NCBI GenBank assembly: GCA_010671905.1
Contig: JAAHII010000001.1
Span: 310,001-374,000, forward strand
Length of the DNA stretch: 64,000 nucleotides
Direction of reading: 5' to 3'
From: Leptolyngbya sp. SIOISBB
GTDB lineage: Bacteria; Cyanobacteriota; Cyanobacteriia; Phormidesmidales; Phormidesmidaceae
Numbering within the stretch: position 1 is the first letter of the stretch; the number at the start of each line of letters is the position of its first letter. The notes beneath the pieces were generated by a model. It did no database searches. It was not told the DNA's origin and saw only the letters and a list, made by a program, of their open reading frames with translations. Shown here piece by piece: positions 16,276 through 26,217 of this stretch. Position numbers and translations under genes: made by a program.

Positions 16276-17397
16276 GACGCCACCCTCATGCGATTCATCT
16301 CACCCAGCAGCGCTTGGAACAGGCCAAAGCCATCAGTCATCCGCATGGGTAACGAAGGGATTTCATGGGCTTCAGGCAGTTGTGCCTCGACCAAGCGCGT
16401 CAGAATCTCTTGGTTATCCCAGGCAAATGACAGACGAGAGCTAAATCCCCGCTCGTCAAAATATCCCCACAGAGCCTCTCGCATCAAATAGGCGGCTCCT
16501 CCTGCCAGAATCACGTCGCTTTTACCAGCGGCTAGATCAGGAATCAGATGATCGTTGAAGTGGGAATCCAGCGCCGCCAGATATGCGGCTTCAACCTGGG
16601 CGATCGCCGCCGAAAAATCAACCGTGGTTCCTTTCGCTACTGAATACTGCTCTGGTTGCCGCGACTCCAGCGCCTGAAGTAAGACGCCATATTCAGTCAC
16701 GGAAACTCCAGCGGCATTAGCCGCCTTTTCAAACGACTCCCAGAAGCCGGGAAACTTGGACGTGGATTTGGCCGAGTTCAGCGTCCCCGTTTCAAAGGCC
16801 AGTTGAGTTCCATTGCGGTGACCCAGCATTTCAATCGAGGTGGTGCGCTGAGCGATCGCTAGTCCCGCCTGCTGCAACTGCTGTTTTCGCAGGACATAGA
16901 TGCCATAGCCTTCTGGACGAAAACTGAGCTTCAGATCAACCCGATACTCCATCTCATCCTGAAACCGAAAGCTCTGGCAAATTTCCGTGAGCCGGGACGC
17001 GATGCGCTGTCGCGTCGCGAGTTCATTGATGGGTAGCAAGACCCACACGATCGCTTCAAAATGAGCCGGTAGATTTTCCGTTTTCGCGATCGCTCCCAGA
17101 GCACCCGCGATGCGTTCAGCCGCCTTAAGACACTTATTCTTCCTTAAAGCTGTTGTAGTCCAAAAAGGCCTGAGCCGCTTTACCCACGAACGTTAATTCA
17201 TCCTCCAAGCGAAACCAGGCATTGTCCTGCGGACGTCCCCCTTGAGCAAGATGGGCGACACCAGATGCAGATCGTTGCGCCACTTCGGCTTCCATCCACA
17301 GGGCATGGGTTTGTCCCTGTGACAGCTTGTAGAAGAACTTACCCCCGGACTTACCGAGGTCACAAGCCAGTAGCAAAGTCGGATTGCGAGAAATCAT
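16272..17397 (-). pseudogene. Actin-like (ParM-type) ATPase, frame interrupted
   Basis: Two frames form one protein. From ATG 17397 residues 1-87 include LLLACDLGKSGGKFFYKL, the phosphate-1 loop of actin-like ATPases, and end YNSFKEE-stop at 17134-17136. Skipping the T of TAA continues KCLKAAERIAGALGAIAK and joins the frame 16272-17048 (VWVLLPINELATRQR, then DVILAGGAAYLM, a phosphate-2/adenosine-type motif). The total is about 374 residues, normal for plasmid ParM-like proteins. These polymerise to move plasmid copies apart. The downstream gene overlaps by four bases. The break is a single extra base without a homopolymer, so it may be real or a sequencing error. If real, segregation would be lost. 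Confidence 0.7.
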
Positions 17398-17724
17398 AGC
17401 GTTATCTCCAAATAACTACTTCAATTATCAGCATAAAAACAGCATTATTCGTGCCTTTTCATGAAACTTAATTTATTTCTGCTGATCATGCTATTGAAAA
17501 CGTGACTAATTGTATTCATTGCTGGTTTATGCTGACTCAATGGAATAGAATTTTGTGTGTCAGGTTGCTACGCCCCCAGTCGGGGACTGCGCGGAGGGGC
17601 CACACAGGACGCCAAGGGCCTGGCAAAACCCGGACAAACAGTCTCCCCGCAAACGCTCTACCGTTCTCCGCCTCGCTTCAGCTTTCCCTGCGGGAGAGCG
17701 TCCTGTTTTTAACCTGAGCTATCC
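17398..17724. other. Divergent region between parM-like gene and relaxase
   Basis: 327 bases. The left part is A/T-rich with repeated CAGCAT-like motifs (ATCAGCATAAAA, ACAGCATTATT), as might occur in a parC-like site. The right part is G/C-rich with short inverted stretches such as CCCCAGTCGGGG and lies directly before the relaxase, where an oriT is usually found. Neither site can be proven from the sequence. Confidence 0.3.
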
Positions 17725-19509
17725 ATGCTTTCCACGAGCAATCTGTCTGCCGCTCAAGCGGAGACTTATTACACGAAAGAGGATTATTACTCTTCAGAGG
17801 AAGCGGCGCATCCAACCAGATGGGCGGGCAAAGGTGCAGCTGCTTTGGGGCTGTCAGGAACAGTTAGTCAGCACGAGTTCAGCAGCTTGCTATCTGGGCA
17901 GGCTCCTGATGGTCACTCGCTGTCAGGTAAAGTAGTGAATCCTGAGAAGCGACGAGCGGCGACGGATTTTACCTTCAGTGCGCCCAAAAGTGTGAGCATT
18001 GCGGCGTTGGTACAAGGGGATGAGCGGGTACTGGCAGCTCACCATCAAGCGGTTGGTAAAGCACTGTCAGTGCTGGAAGAGCGATATGCTCAGACGCGAG
18101 TTTCAACGACAGCCGGTCGGCAGAAAGTGACGACGGGAAATATCGCGGCAGCAGTATTCACCCATTCCACGAGTCGTGAAGCCGAACCACAGTTGCACAG
18201 TCATTGTGTGGTGATGAACGCGACTCAGCTGCCGGACGGTCGGTGGTTTAGCTTCAGCAATGAAAGTGCGATCGCCAACAAAAAACTCCTCGGTCAGATT
18301 TACCAGAATGAACTGGCGATCGCGCTCCAGCAGCAGGGCTATCAAATTGAGCCGAAAGCCCATGGCCAGTTTGAGTTGCAGGACTACTCTCCAGAACTGT
18401 TGCAAACGTTTTCCACTCGCAGACAGCAGATTCTGAAGCTGATTGAGGAATGGGAGGCGACGGGCTCAGAGAACAACTTAGCGCTGCGGGAGATGGCGAC
18501 GTTGGTGTCGCGGAAACGGAAGCCCCAGGAGTTGGATGACGGTGTCCTGCAGCGAGGGTGGAATGCCCTGATTCAACTCAAGGGGTTGGCGTTACCGGAC
18601 TTGCCGAAAGGGAAATCCCAGTCTGATCGGCAATCAGAATCGGCTTCAGCTTTGATTGACTCGGCAATTCAGCATTGTGACGAGCGGGAGTCGGTGTTTC
18701 GGCAAACGAAGCTGGAGCGATTCGTATTTGAACATCAATTGGGGCAAGCAAAGTTTGACGAGATTGAGGAGGCGATCGCTGCCCATCCTGAACTCATTCG
18801 GATTGAGGATGGTAAGTTCACCACCCAAGCGGCACTCAATCTGGAGTTGAATACGCTGCGATTGATGCAGCAAGGCCAAGGAGCGGTGAACGCGATTGCC
18901 AATGCCGCGATCGTCAACGATTACTTGTCAGCAACCGCGTTGAATCTGGAACAGCAAAAAGCTGTTGAGATCTCCGTGGCCACAACGGATCAGATCATGG
19001 CTTGGCAGGGAGTAGCCGGAGCTGGGAAGACCTATGCGCTGAACACGTTGAAGGAACTGGCTCAGGCCCAAAGGCTTACGGTACGAGGATTTGCGCCCAG
19101 TGCGGAAGCTGCCCATGGGTTGGGTGAATCACTGGGAATTGAAACCGAAACGGTAGCGGGATTGCTGGCGTCTCAGCTTGTCGATGAACCGCCCAAAGCG
19201 ATTCTCTGGATTGTGGATGAAGCGGGATTGCTCAGCATGAAGGATGCCCATGCGGTGCTCAGGCGAGCGGCATTAGAGCAAGCGAGAGTTTTGCTAGTCG
19301 GGGACACCCGGCAGCTTTCGGCGGTAGAAGCCGGGAATCCGTTCAAGAGCTTGCAGGCGGGCGGCATGACGACCGCGTATCTAGAGACCCATCGAAGGCA
19401 GCAGAGTCAGGTTTTACGATCCGCTGTGGAGTTGGTGGCTCAGGGACAGATTGGTGATGGAATTCAGCTCTTGGAGCAGGGAGAGTGCATCAAGGGTAAC
19501 CGTCCCTAG
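17725..19509 (+). pseudogene. MobF (TrwC-like) relaxase-helicase, truncated by IS66
   Basis: 594 codons, of which the last few belong to the IS. The N-terminus MLSTSNLSAAQAETYYTKED has the paired catalytic tyrosines (15/16 and 21/22). The three-histidine metal site lies in FTHST...LHSHCVVMN (about 147, 158, 160). A RecD/TraA-like helicase begins near residue 400 with P-loop GVAGAGKT and Walker B WIVDEAGLLS. MobF proteins nick oriT and unwind the strand for conjugal transfer, and are usually 900 or more residues. This copy loses its helicase C-terminus at 19495, where the IS66 left end begins, so mobilisation by this protein should be abolished. It marks the segment as plasmid-derived. Confidence 0.9.
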
Positions 19510-20984
19510 GATTGCTGTTATGGGAGTAAAGAAGGGGGTTCTGTTCCGGCTCGGTTAGCCAAGCAAGCTTGGGTGAGGAAATCGAGGATGTTTCTGTCTT
19601 GAGCCTTGAGAGAGGCGGAGACGGTCAGCAGATGGGTAACGAACCGACTGCCGCTTTGAGATTGGGCACCAAAACTGGTCTTGCGCCAAATCACGGCCGG
19701 TCGCAAGGCTTGTTCAGCGGCATTATTGGTGGGCTCCACCCCAACGGTGTAAACGAAGGTCCAGAGGGCCGGTTCGACCTTCAGCAAGCGCCTGCAGGTT
19801 CTGATGGTTTTGGCGAGGGGCGACTTTTCATCGGCTTCAATCGGTAATGCTGCGGTCTCGGCCAAGGTGGTTTTGATGCCTTGCCGCAGATGGGCGACCC
19901 GAGCGATAAACTGCTCACGCGCCAAGGTGCCATCCCTAACTCGATGCCACCAACGAAATAGACGACGCTGACGACGCAGCAACGCCTCACCCGTTTCCTG
20001 GGAGCCCCCCTGTGCGCTCGGCCATCGCCGTGAAGTCTCGCTTGAGATGCGCCCAACACACTTGCCATTGCGCCAAGTCAATCCAACCATAGGCGCTGTA
20101 GCGGTCAGAGGTGACAATACCTTCATAGGCTTCGCCAATGAGCGCCTTGGCCGTCTGCTGAGACCGGCTCAGCACCACCTCAAAAAAGCTCACCAAAACC
20201 CACATCCAACCTTTGGTCCGATGCGGATTGCCCCCATCCCGGTTCCCTTGAGGAAAGCCGGTTTCATCGCTGTGCATAACGGGCTGGGTCTGAACATAGT
20301 CCTTGGCAGCAGCCACCGGGGCACTCAGCGCTGCGACCATCTCAGCCCGCAAACGACCCACCGCCCCACGTGAGAGGCCCACACCAAACAGGTCATCCAT
20401 CAGCCCACACACTTGGCGGTAGCTCTGACGATAGGGGCCACTCAACAGGGACACGATGGCACTCAAGCGCTCGCCATAGCCCGATGGCGATACCCCCGTC
20501 GGTAAATTGGCTCGGGTCTGATGACCACAGACAGGGCAACTGAGCTGATGGAGGCGATATTCAATCACCCTCGGTTCTATCGGCGGCAATTCGATCTCTT
20601 GATGCCGATGGGGGTGGGGATCATAGCCGCTCACGGATGACCCACATGCTGAACACACCGATGGCATCAACTCGCAAACTTGGTCACACGTGTCGCGCGG
20701 CTTCAGCTTACGCACCTGTCGGGGCGAGGGCTGCCGGCTTCTCTGGGGTTTGCCTTTCTGGTCAGTTTTCTGACTGCCTTGAGACTGACTGAAACCATTG
20801 CTTGAGGGCAGCTTTGACGAATTCTTGGAGGTCTGATTCAGACGCTCTTCTAGCTGCCGAATACGCTCGTCTTGCTGCCTGATGCGTTCGTCTTGTTCTT
20901 TCAACCGCTGGCTCATACTCCCAACTTTAGCGAATCTCCAAATCGACATTTCCTAAGATTTCTGCATCTTCCTGGGATGGTTAC
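19496..20984 (-). mobile_element. IS66-family insertion sequence, no target duplication
   Basis: The ends are GTAACCGTCCCTAGGA at 19496 and, on the other strand, GTAACCATCCCAGGA at 20984, an imperfect inverted repeat enclosing one tnpC-type transposase. The flanks (CATCAAGG on the left, AACAAGGG on the right) are not an 8-base duplication. The left flank is the relaxase and the right flank is a headless IS630 transposase, so a deletion or rearrangement accompanied or followed insertion. Confidence 0.8.
19518..20949 (-). pseudogene. IS66 transposase, split by extra G
   Basis: From ATG 20949 (or 20916) the frame encodes the zinc-binding and DDE parts of an IS66 TnpC (leucine-rich QDERIRQLEERL start, CSACGSS and CPVCGHQT cysteine pairs, VMHSDETGFPQGNRD, WVLVSFF). 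It ends soon after ERTGGLPGNG. The rest (GSQETGEALLRRQRRLFRWW, VGVEPTNNAAEQALRP, to the end at 19518) lies in the other frame. The break is in a C6 run on the plus strand at 20005-20010; five would keep the frame, as shown by alignment with the second IS66 copy near 31 kb. Total length is about 475 residues. Confidence 0.85.
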
Positions 20985-21792
20985 AACAAGGGATTGTGGA
21001 GCAGATCAGTGGTCGTCATGTGGGTCGCTTACTCGCCAAAGCTGAACTAAAACCGCACCAGAGTCGTTACTGGCTCCATCCCCCCCGGCCCCAGACTTTG
21101 CCACCAAAGTCAAAGACATCTGCCAGGTCTACGAACAAACGGCTGAGCGGGCCGAACGTGGGGAGGTGACCTACAGCCTCGATGAAATGACGGGCATCCA
21201 AGCCTTGGAGCGCGTGATGCCGGATATTGAGATGAAACCCGGGCGCTTTGTGCGGGTGGAATTTGAGGATCAGCGTCATGGTACCCAAAGCCTGATTGCT
21301 ACCTTGAATGTCGCCACTGGACGCATTGACCAGGCGACCGTGGGCGACACCCGGACCGAGCAAGATTTAGAGGCTCACCTCAAAGCCCTACTCGCCCCTG
21401 TCGCCGATGCCCCTAGAATTCATCTGGTCATGGACTGTCTCAACACTCACCAATCCGAAGCTCTGGTGCGGCTGGCGGCCGCCCTGGAACCCGAGCCACC
21501 GCCGTTAGGGCGCAAAGGCAAATCCGGCATCTTGAAGTCGATGGTCACCCGGACCGCCTTCTTGCGCAATCTAGAACATCGTCTAGTGGTGCACTTCACC
21601 CCCAAACATTGCTCTTGGCTCAATCAAATCGAAATCTGGTTCTCCATTCTCATGCGGAAGTTGCTGCGACGAGACAGTTTCAACAGTCAAGCTCATCTCA
21701 AGGCCAAGATTCTCGACTTCATCGATTACTTCAATCGCACTATGGCCAAGCCCTTCAAGTGGAACTACACGGGCAAGCCTCTGACCTCATGA
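20985..21792 (+). pseudogene. IS630-family transposase fragment
   Basis: The coding sequence starts abruptly at the IS66 right end and reads IVEQISGRHVGRLLAKAELK, then a break in a C7 run at 21080-21086. It continues PDFATKVKDICQVYEQTA, the DDE domain (VTYSLDEMTGIQAL, IHLVMDCLNTHQSEAL) and the conserved end HCSWLNQIEIWFSIL. The N-terminal DNA-binding part is absent. A hairpin (GACGGC...GCCGTC) just after the stop may mark the element's right end. IS630 elements insert at TA. This copy is inactive through truncation and frame loss. Confidence 0.8.
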
Positions 21793-22065
21793 CGGCTATG
21801 CTTTTTTATGCCGTCGGGTACTAGGAGAAGGCCAACTTGTTTGGGTAGCTGTAATTTGTAGAACTGTTATAAACCGGCGGCATCTAAGACTCCCTGATCG
21901 CCCAACTCCAGGGAACCTCCTTTAGCTGCTTTGCTCATGGCCATTGGCATCTCTTTTCATCTGTCCGTTTTGCCGGATTGGCTGATGGTCAGCGGCCCTG
22001 AAAGCTGAACTCAGCATGATGTGGCGATGGCAGATGCTAACCCCGGCAACTGCCACCATCGGCGA

Positions 22066-22647
22066 CTATTCCAGGGGGGATGATTCAACCATCGAGTTCG
22101 CGATCCTCAGAAACTCATCCTGTGAAATGCCCTCTGCTACCACCCCTAGCACATACCCCGTCCGATCTTGCTGCCAAGCGACATAACGGATTTCGCCCTC
22201 GCCATAGTCAACGGTGAGGTAGCGCCCCGTGATGTTGTTAGCCAACGCTACCGGGGTCAGATCGTCTTGATGCCGTTGCTGCCAATCGGCAAAGGCAGTG
22301 GGATTCATAGCAGCTGCCCCGCCGACGGTCATACAATCCGGCTGCACGCCGCGATCGCAATCCGGATCCGGCGACAGATACACCACCAGACCCGTATCGC
22401 CAACAGCGATCGAAGGGTAGAGGGGCTCTGGCTGCTCGGGTACATAACTCGGCAGTCGCATTTGCAAGTCACTGGGTAGCTGCTGTTGAATGTCCGGCAA
22501 GATAGCATCGAACAAGGGCGTGGGTGCCGCCTTTGCAGCAAGTGGAAACAGCAACGTTCCGAACCCAAGGAAATTGTGCAGGGGGAACAGTAAGATACCG
22601 AACCAGAAAAAATCGTGCAGTCGAGGCCGCCCAAAAATTCGTTTCAT
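22066..22647 (-). CDS. Secreted protein, paralogue of the 27.4-kb gene
   Basis: About 193 residues from ATG 22647, chosen because GGAG lies 9 bases upstream. A hydrophobic signal segment (FLGFGTLLFPLAAKAAP) is followed by a mature domain with SYVPEQPEPLYPSI, GLVVYLSPDPDCDRG, paired cysteines, and a C-terminal part ending ISQDEFLRIANSMVESS. The same order of motifs (PSVIPEAGIVFLNTEPGC, then VQAHFWERDG, then AIAMATSM) occurs in the gene at 27418, so the two are distant paralogues. The function is unknown; a periplasmic or outer location is likely. It is convergent with the IS630 remnant and divergent from the sensor kinase at 22812. Confidence 0.6.
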   Translation of the reverse strand: MKRIFGRPRLHDFFWFGILLFPLHNFLGFGTLLFPLAAKAAPTPLFDAILPDIQQQLPSDLQMRLPSYVPEQPEPLYPSIAVGDTGLVVYLSPDPDCDRGVQPDCMTVGGAAAMNPTAFADWQQRHQDDLTPVALANNITGRYLTVDYGEGEIRYVAWQQDRTGYVLGVVAEGISQDEFLRIANSMVESSPLE

Positions 22648-22811
22648 CGGAACACTCTCCAAAGTCATGACATGAACGCTCATCACTTTAGGGAGGTCGT
22701 TGCCCCCATAGGACTACCTGGAGTCATCTCATAACCATGACTCCAGTCATCACAGCGACAGCCACCGTCACAGTATGGTACGAATAGCTGCTCTCTATCC
22801 CGCTGCTGGCA

Positions 22812-23984
22812 ATGGCCATATCCACCTGCTCATCTCAACTGCGCCGCACCATCCGCTGGGTGGAATGGTTTCTTTTAGGGGTGAGTTTGATTCAAAATTG
22901 GCTCAGTTCTCACCTTGAAACGCAAGCGCCGCCGCTGCTATGGGCCTATCTTTTTGGGGGCGTTTTTTGGATATTCAGTCTGAGCTTTCCGATCACGCGA
23001 TCGCTCTGGCAGCGGCGCATCTACGTCTTCTTAGAGCTAGGTTTGATTCTTACGGCCTTCGCTTGGGAAGTGTGGTTTGAGCTGTTGCTCTACTTTGTGT
23101 TGGTGAAGAGCTGCTTCCTGCTGCCTCGGCGCGAAGTCATCCTCGCCACTCTACTGGCTGGCACTGCTGAGATCGCCATTATCGCTCAGTGGATTCCTCA
23201 CCGAATTGACGACATTGTGGCCCAGATTCAGGCTGGACAAATTGAATCAATCTACAACTTTCAAGTCATTCTCTTTAGCAACATTGTTAATTATTTGGGG
23301 GTCAGCTTTTTCGCGGTTTGCTTTGGGTTCATCATGGTGGCCGAACGCCAGAGTCGGCTGCGGGCCGAGGCGCTCTCCCAACAAGTGGAAGCCCAGGCCG
23401 TCGCGCTAGAACGCACCCGCATTGCGCGCGATATCCATGATGGTTTGGGCCATTCCCTCACGACCCTCAGCGTACAACTGGAACTCATCCAACGGTTGAC
23501 CCAGCAAGAGCCCGTCGCGGCAGCAGGGGCTTTAGCCACGGCGCAGCAGCTCACCCATCAGTGTTTGCAAGATGTGCGGCTGTCGGTACAAACCATGCGG
23601 CAAAACAATTTTGATCTCAATCAGGCCATCCGCGAGCTGATTGAACAAATTCACGCGCTCCATACGCTCAGAATCGACTATCAGCTCCAGTTCCCGGTGC
23701 TGTCGCCCCAAGTGGCCCATCAAATTTATTGCATTTTGCAAGAGGGGCTAACTAATCTTCAAAAACACGCCCAGGCCCATCAGGTTCATTTGCGAGGGTA
23801 CGCCACAAGTACAGATATTTGGCTAGAGTTGCAAGATGATGGCGTGGGGTTTGACTTAGATGGCGTGTTGCCAGGATTTGGGCTGCGAGGGATGCAAGAG
23901 CGCACCCAACTCCTCAAGGGGCAGCTCAAGGTGCATAGCCAGATCGGCAAAGGAACCTTTATTCAGGTGTGTATTCCCAGATGA
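22812..23984 (+). CDS. NarL-type sensor histidine kinase
   Basis: 390 residues. The N-terminal half has about six hydrophobic membrane segments (residues about 15-190) with no periplasmic sensing domain of size. A short coiled coil then leads into a HisKA_3 dimerisation box (ERTRIARDIHDGLGHSLTTL, phospho-histidine near 210) and a HATPase_c domain (LQEGLTNLQKHA as N box, DDGVGFD as G1, GFGLRGMQER as G2). It ends in TGA that overlaps the ATG of the response regulator by four bases, so the two form a coupled pair. The signal is unknown; the multi-helix sensor suggests a membrane or lipid-soluble cue. Confidence 0.9.
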   Translation: MAISTCSSQLRRTIRWVEWFLLGVSLIQNWLSSHLETQAPPLLWAYLFGGVFWIFSLSFPITRSLWQRRIYVFLELGLILTAFAWEVWFELLLYFVLVKSCFLLPRREVILATLLAGTAEIAIIAQWIPHRIDDIVAQIQAGQIESIYNFQVILFSNIVNYLGVSFFAVCFGFIMVAERQSRLRAEALSQQVEAQAVALERTRIARDIHDGLGHSLTTLSVQLELIQRLTQQEPVAAAGALATAQQLTHQCLQDVRLSVQTMRQNNFDLNQAIRELIEQIHALHTLRIDYQLQFPVLSPQVAHQIYCILQEGLTNLQKHAQAHQVHLRGYATSTDIWLELQDDGVGFDLDGVLPGFGLRGMQERTQLLKGQLKVHSQIGKGTFIQVCIPR

Positions 23985-24643
23985 TTCGTCTGATGTTGGC
24001 TGATGATCAAGCGATGTTTCGTCAGGGGCTGGCGCGTCTCCTGAGCTTAGAACCGGATATGGAGGTATTGGCTGAGGCGATGGATGGTCGAGCGGCGATC
24101 GCCCTGGCAGAGCAACATCAGCCGGATGTCATTTTGATGGATATGCGCATGCCGCAGGTCGATGGCGTGGAAGCCACGCGCGAGATTCATCAACGGTTAC
24201 CCTGGATTCGCATTCTCGTGTTGTCGACCTTTGACGAAGATGACTATATCCAGGCGTCCCTCAGGGCGGGGGCGTTGGGCTATTTGCTCAAAAGTACGCC
24301 TTCGCCCCAATTAGCGGCGGCCATTCGCACGGTTTACCAAGGTTATGGACACCTCGGCCCCACCATTGCGCCGAAGGTGTTTACTCAGCATCGCCGAGCT
24401 TCTACCGCCGCCGACTATCAGCATCTATTTACCCATCGCGAGCTAGACATTCTGCACCTGCTGCGGCAGGGGCACACGAATCGCGAGATTGCCGCTTCCC
24501 TCCATCTGAGCATTGGCACCGTCAAAAACCACTTGACCCGCATCCTTTCACAGTTGGGCGCTCGCGATCGCACCCAGGCGGCCCTGTGGGCACACCAGCA
24601 CCTCCCGTCTCCCCATCCCCTAGGGGAGGCTGAGCACTCATGA
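23981..24643 (+). CDS. NarL/FixJ-family response regulator
   Basis: About 220 residues from ATG 23981, which overlaps the kinase stop (ATGA). The receiver domain has the acidic pair LADDQ, phospho-acceptor aspartate in VILMDMRMP (near 54), and the switch threonine and lysine (VLSTFDEDDY, LLKS). A LuxR-type helix-turn-helix follows (FTHRELDILHLLRQGHTNRE, LHLSIGTVKNHLTRIL). It is phosphorylated by the neighbouring kinase and binds DNA; targets are not visible, although the small secreted-protein genes just downstream are candidates. Confidence 0.92.
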   Translation: MIRLMLADDQAMFRQGLARLLSLEPDMEVLAEAMDGRAAIALAEQHQPDVILMDMRMPQVDGVEATREIHQRLPWIRILVLSTFDEDDYIQASLRAGALGYLLKSTPSPQLAAAIRTVYQGYGHLGPTIAPKVFTQHRRASTAADYQHLFTHRELDILHLLRQGHTNREIAASLHLSIGTVKNHLTRILSQLGARDRTQAALWAHQHLPSPHPLGEAEHS

Positions 24644-25114
24644 CCAACGTCATGGTGATCGATGACGTCAGTACCGGACGGTCCAATACTCACCGGCATA
24701 TGATGGTTCCGTCCCATCGGTTAGCCCGTCACCGTGACGGCGCTGATAGATCTCTTACACGAATCAAATAAGGCCCCCTTCCGTCCCCCAAATTTGAGGG
24801 AAACTGCTCGTGAAGGTTCTGTCTGTCCCTAATGTTGGCTCGAAAGTCCTCCAGTATTGATACTACTGGCGAAATATTTCGTAAACTTGCCCACGCCTCA
24901 TCTGTCCCCTAAATCACCTGACTTCGGGAGACTTCTGACCCTTGCTCCCCCAAAGTTGGGGGCTGGGGGGGCTCGAAAACGGTTGCTACTCAGCCAGTGT
25001 TTCTAAATGTTGACTTCGCCAGCGGTATCAGTATTGGCGGATTAGGGGGGCGCTCAGCATTGGTGCAAGAGGTCTAATCGATTGGCCACACTATCTTGCG
25101 AAGGAGAACGAAGC
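24644..25114. other. Intergenic region with palindromic repeats
   Basis: About 470 bases after the response regulator. It holds G/C palindromes of a dispersed cyanobacterial type, the clearest being CCCCCAAAGTTGGGGG at 24947-24962 followed by CTGGGGGGGCTC. No coding frame is supported. Confidence 0.5.
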
Positions 25115-25462
25115 ATGAAAATCTCATCCATCCCCCTAGCGCTAGGGATGAGCAGTCTGTGCCTATTAAGTGTCACCCAGTTCCCGGCCAGTGCGCTGCG
25201 ATTACGGGATTGTCCGGGGCTGACGTGGGAAGCTCGTTCGGGTAGCTGTAAGGTGGTGGACTTTCATGCGCCCCCACCAGATGTCGAAGCCTTTGAGGTG
25301 AGCTTGAGGCAGTCGCTGCCGGTGTTAATCGCCCAATATCGAACAGACTTTGCGATCGCCCATGCGCCGCCGCTGCGGGCTGGCTTACTCGCTCTGCAAT
25401 ACGAGACGGACAGTGTGCCGACCTGGCGCTTAGCCAGTGTGCAGGGGCGTCAAGTACCATAG
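25115..25462 (+). CDS. Small secreted protein, unknown
   Basis: About 115 residues from ATG 25115, preceded by AAGGAG at a good distance; an upstream ATG at 25082 is less likely. The first 27 residues form a signal peptide (MKISSIPLALGMSSLCLLSV, cleavage near PASA). The mature part has two cysteines (DCPGLTW, GSCKVVDF) and no recognised domain. It is one of several small exported proteins between 22 and 28 kb, next to a two-component system. Confidence 0.55.
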   Translation: MKISSIPLALGMSSLCLLSVTQFPASALRLRDCPGLTWEARSGSCKVVDFHAPPPDVEAFEVSLRQSLPVLIAQYRTDFAIAHAPPLRAGLLALQYETDSVPTWRLASVQGRQVP

Positions 25463-25576
25463 CCATCATGAGGGCGGCAATTGACAGCCATTGGCTCTCC
25501 CCCAACTGGGTGAACCGTTTAGCAGGATGTTCATACTTCAGTCTTAACGATAGGCTGAGTCAGGTTTGCAGTCACC

Positions 25577-25888
25577 ATGAGTTCCCTGGAAAACTGGAGT
25601 CAATCAATGGCGTCTAATCATGATCAAGCATCTGTATCGAGCCCTGACCAATGGGGCACGGCTGCCCGCAATTTCCTGATCGGAGTCTGTCTGAGCGGCG
25701 TGCCCATCTTGGCGTACTTGTGGCTATCGGTAGATATGACCTACGGGAGCTGGACGGCAGTGGAAACGGGCCGGTTAGTCGTTGCTGTTAGCGTTCCACT
25801 ACTGTGTGGCACATTGGCTCTCTTTTGGGGACAGCGGGTGATCCGCTTCTTATCAACTCTGCTGGAGTCCATCAATCTACCTTTCTGA
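25577..25888 (+). CDS. Small two-helix membrane protein, unknown
   Basis: 103 residues. A polar N-terminus of about 30 residues precedes two transmembrane helices (FLIGVCLSGVPILAYLWLSV and LVVAVSVPLLCGTLALFWG). No domain is recognised. A start at codon 11 (MASNHDQ) is also possible. It follows the secreted-protein gene by about 115 bases on the same strand and may share its transcript. Confidence 0.5.
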   Translation: MSSLENWSQSMASNHDQASVSSPDQWGTAARNFLIGVCLSGVPILAYLWLSVDMTYGSWTAVETGRLVVAVSVPLLCGTLALFWGQRVIRFLSTLLESINLPF

Positions 25889-26217
25889 TCACCCAATTCT
25901 CCTGAGCTGATGGCAGTTGCCCAAACTTTCAAACCCCTAATTGAACCGACACAGTCAACCAAAACCGAGTCTAAAAAATACGGTGTTGATCGAGCTGACT
26001 TTTCCTACTAAGTCCTAGAACAACCAAATATCAAGGGTTCTGGGAGTGAAGGCAATTCTCAAAAAGAGGTGTCTATTGAGAATTGCCAACGAGCCTTTAG
26101 GCTTCCAGGGTGGTCAAATCCTGCCGGATTTTTCTCCCAAAAAGATAACGGGAAAAGTCAGGTTGATCGAGGGATCGATTTTGCGATCGCGCTTATACCC
26201 CAAGGAGTTTACTGAAT
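25889..26217. other. Intergenic region
   Basis: About 330 bases with no supported gene. A frame starting at 26046 overlaps the start of the next gene and looks fortuitous. The region probably holds the promoter of the repeat-protein gene. Confidence 0.4.
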
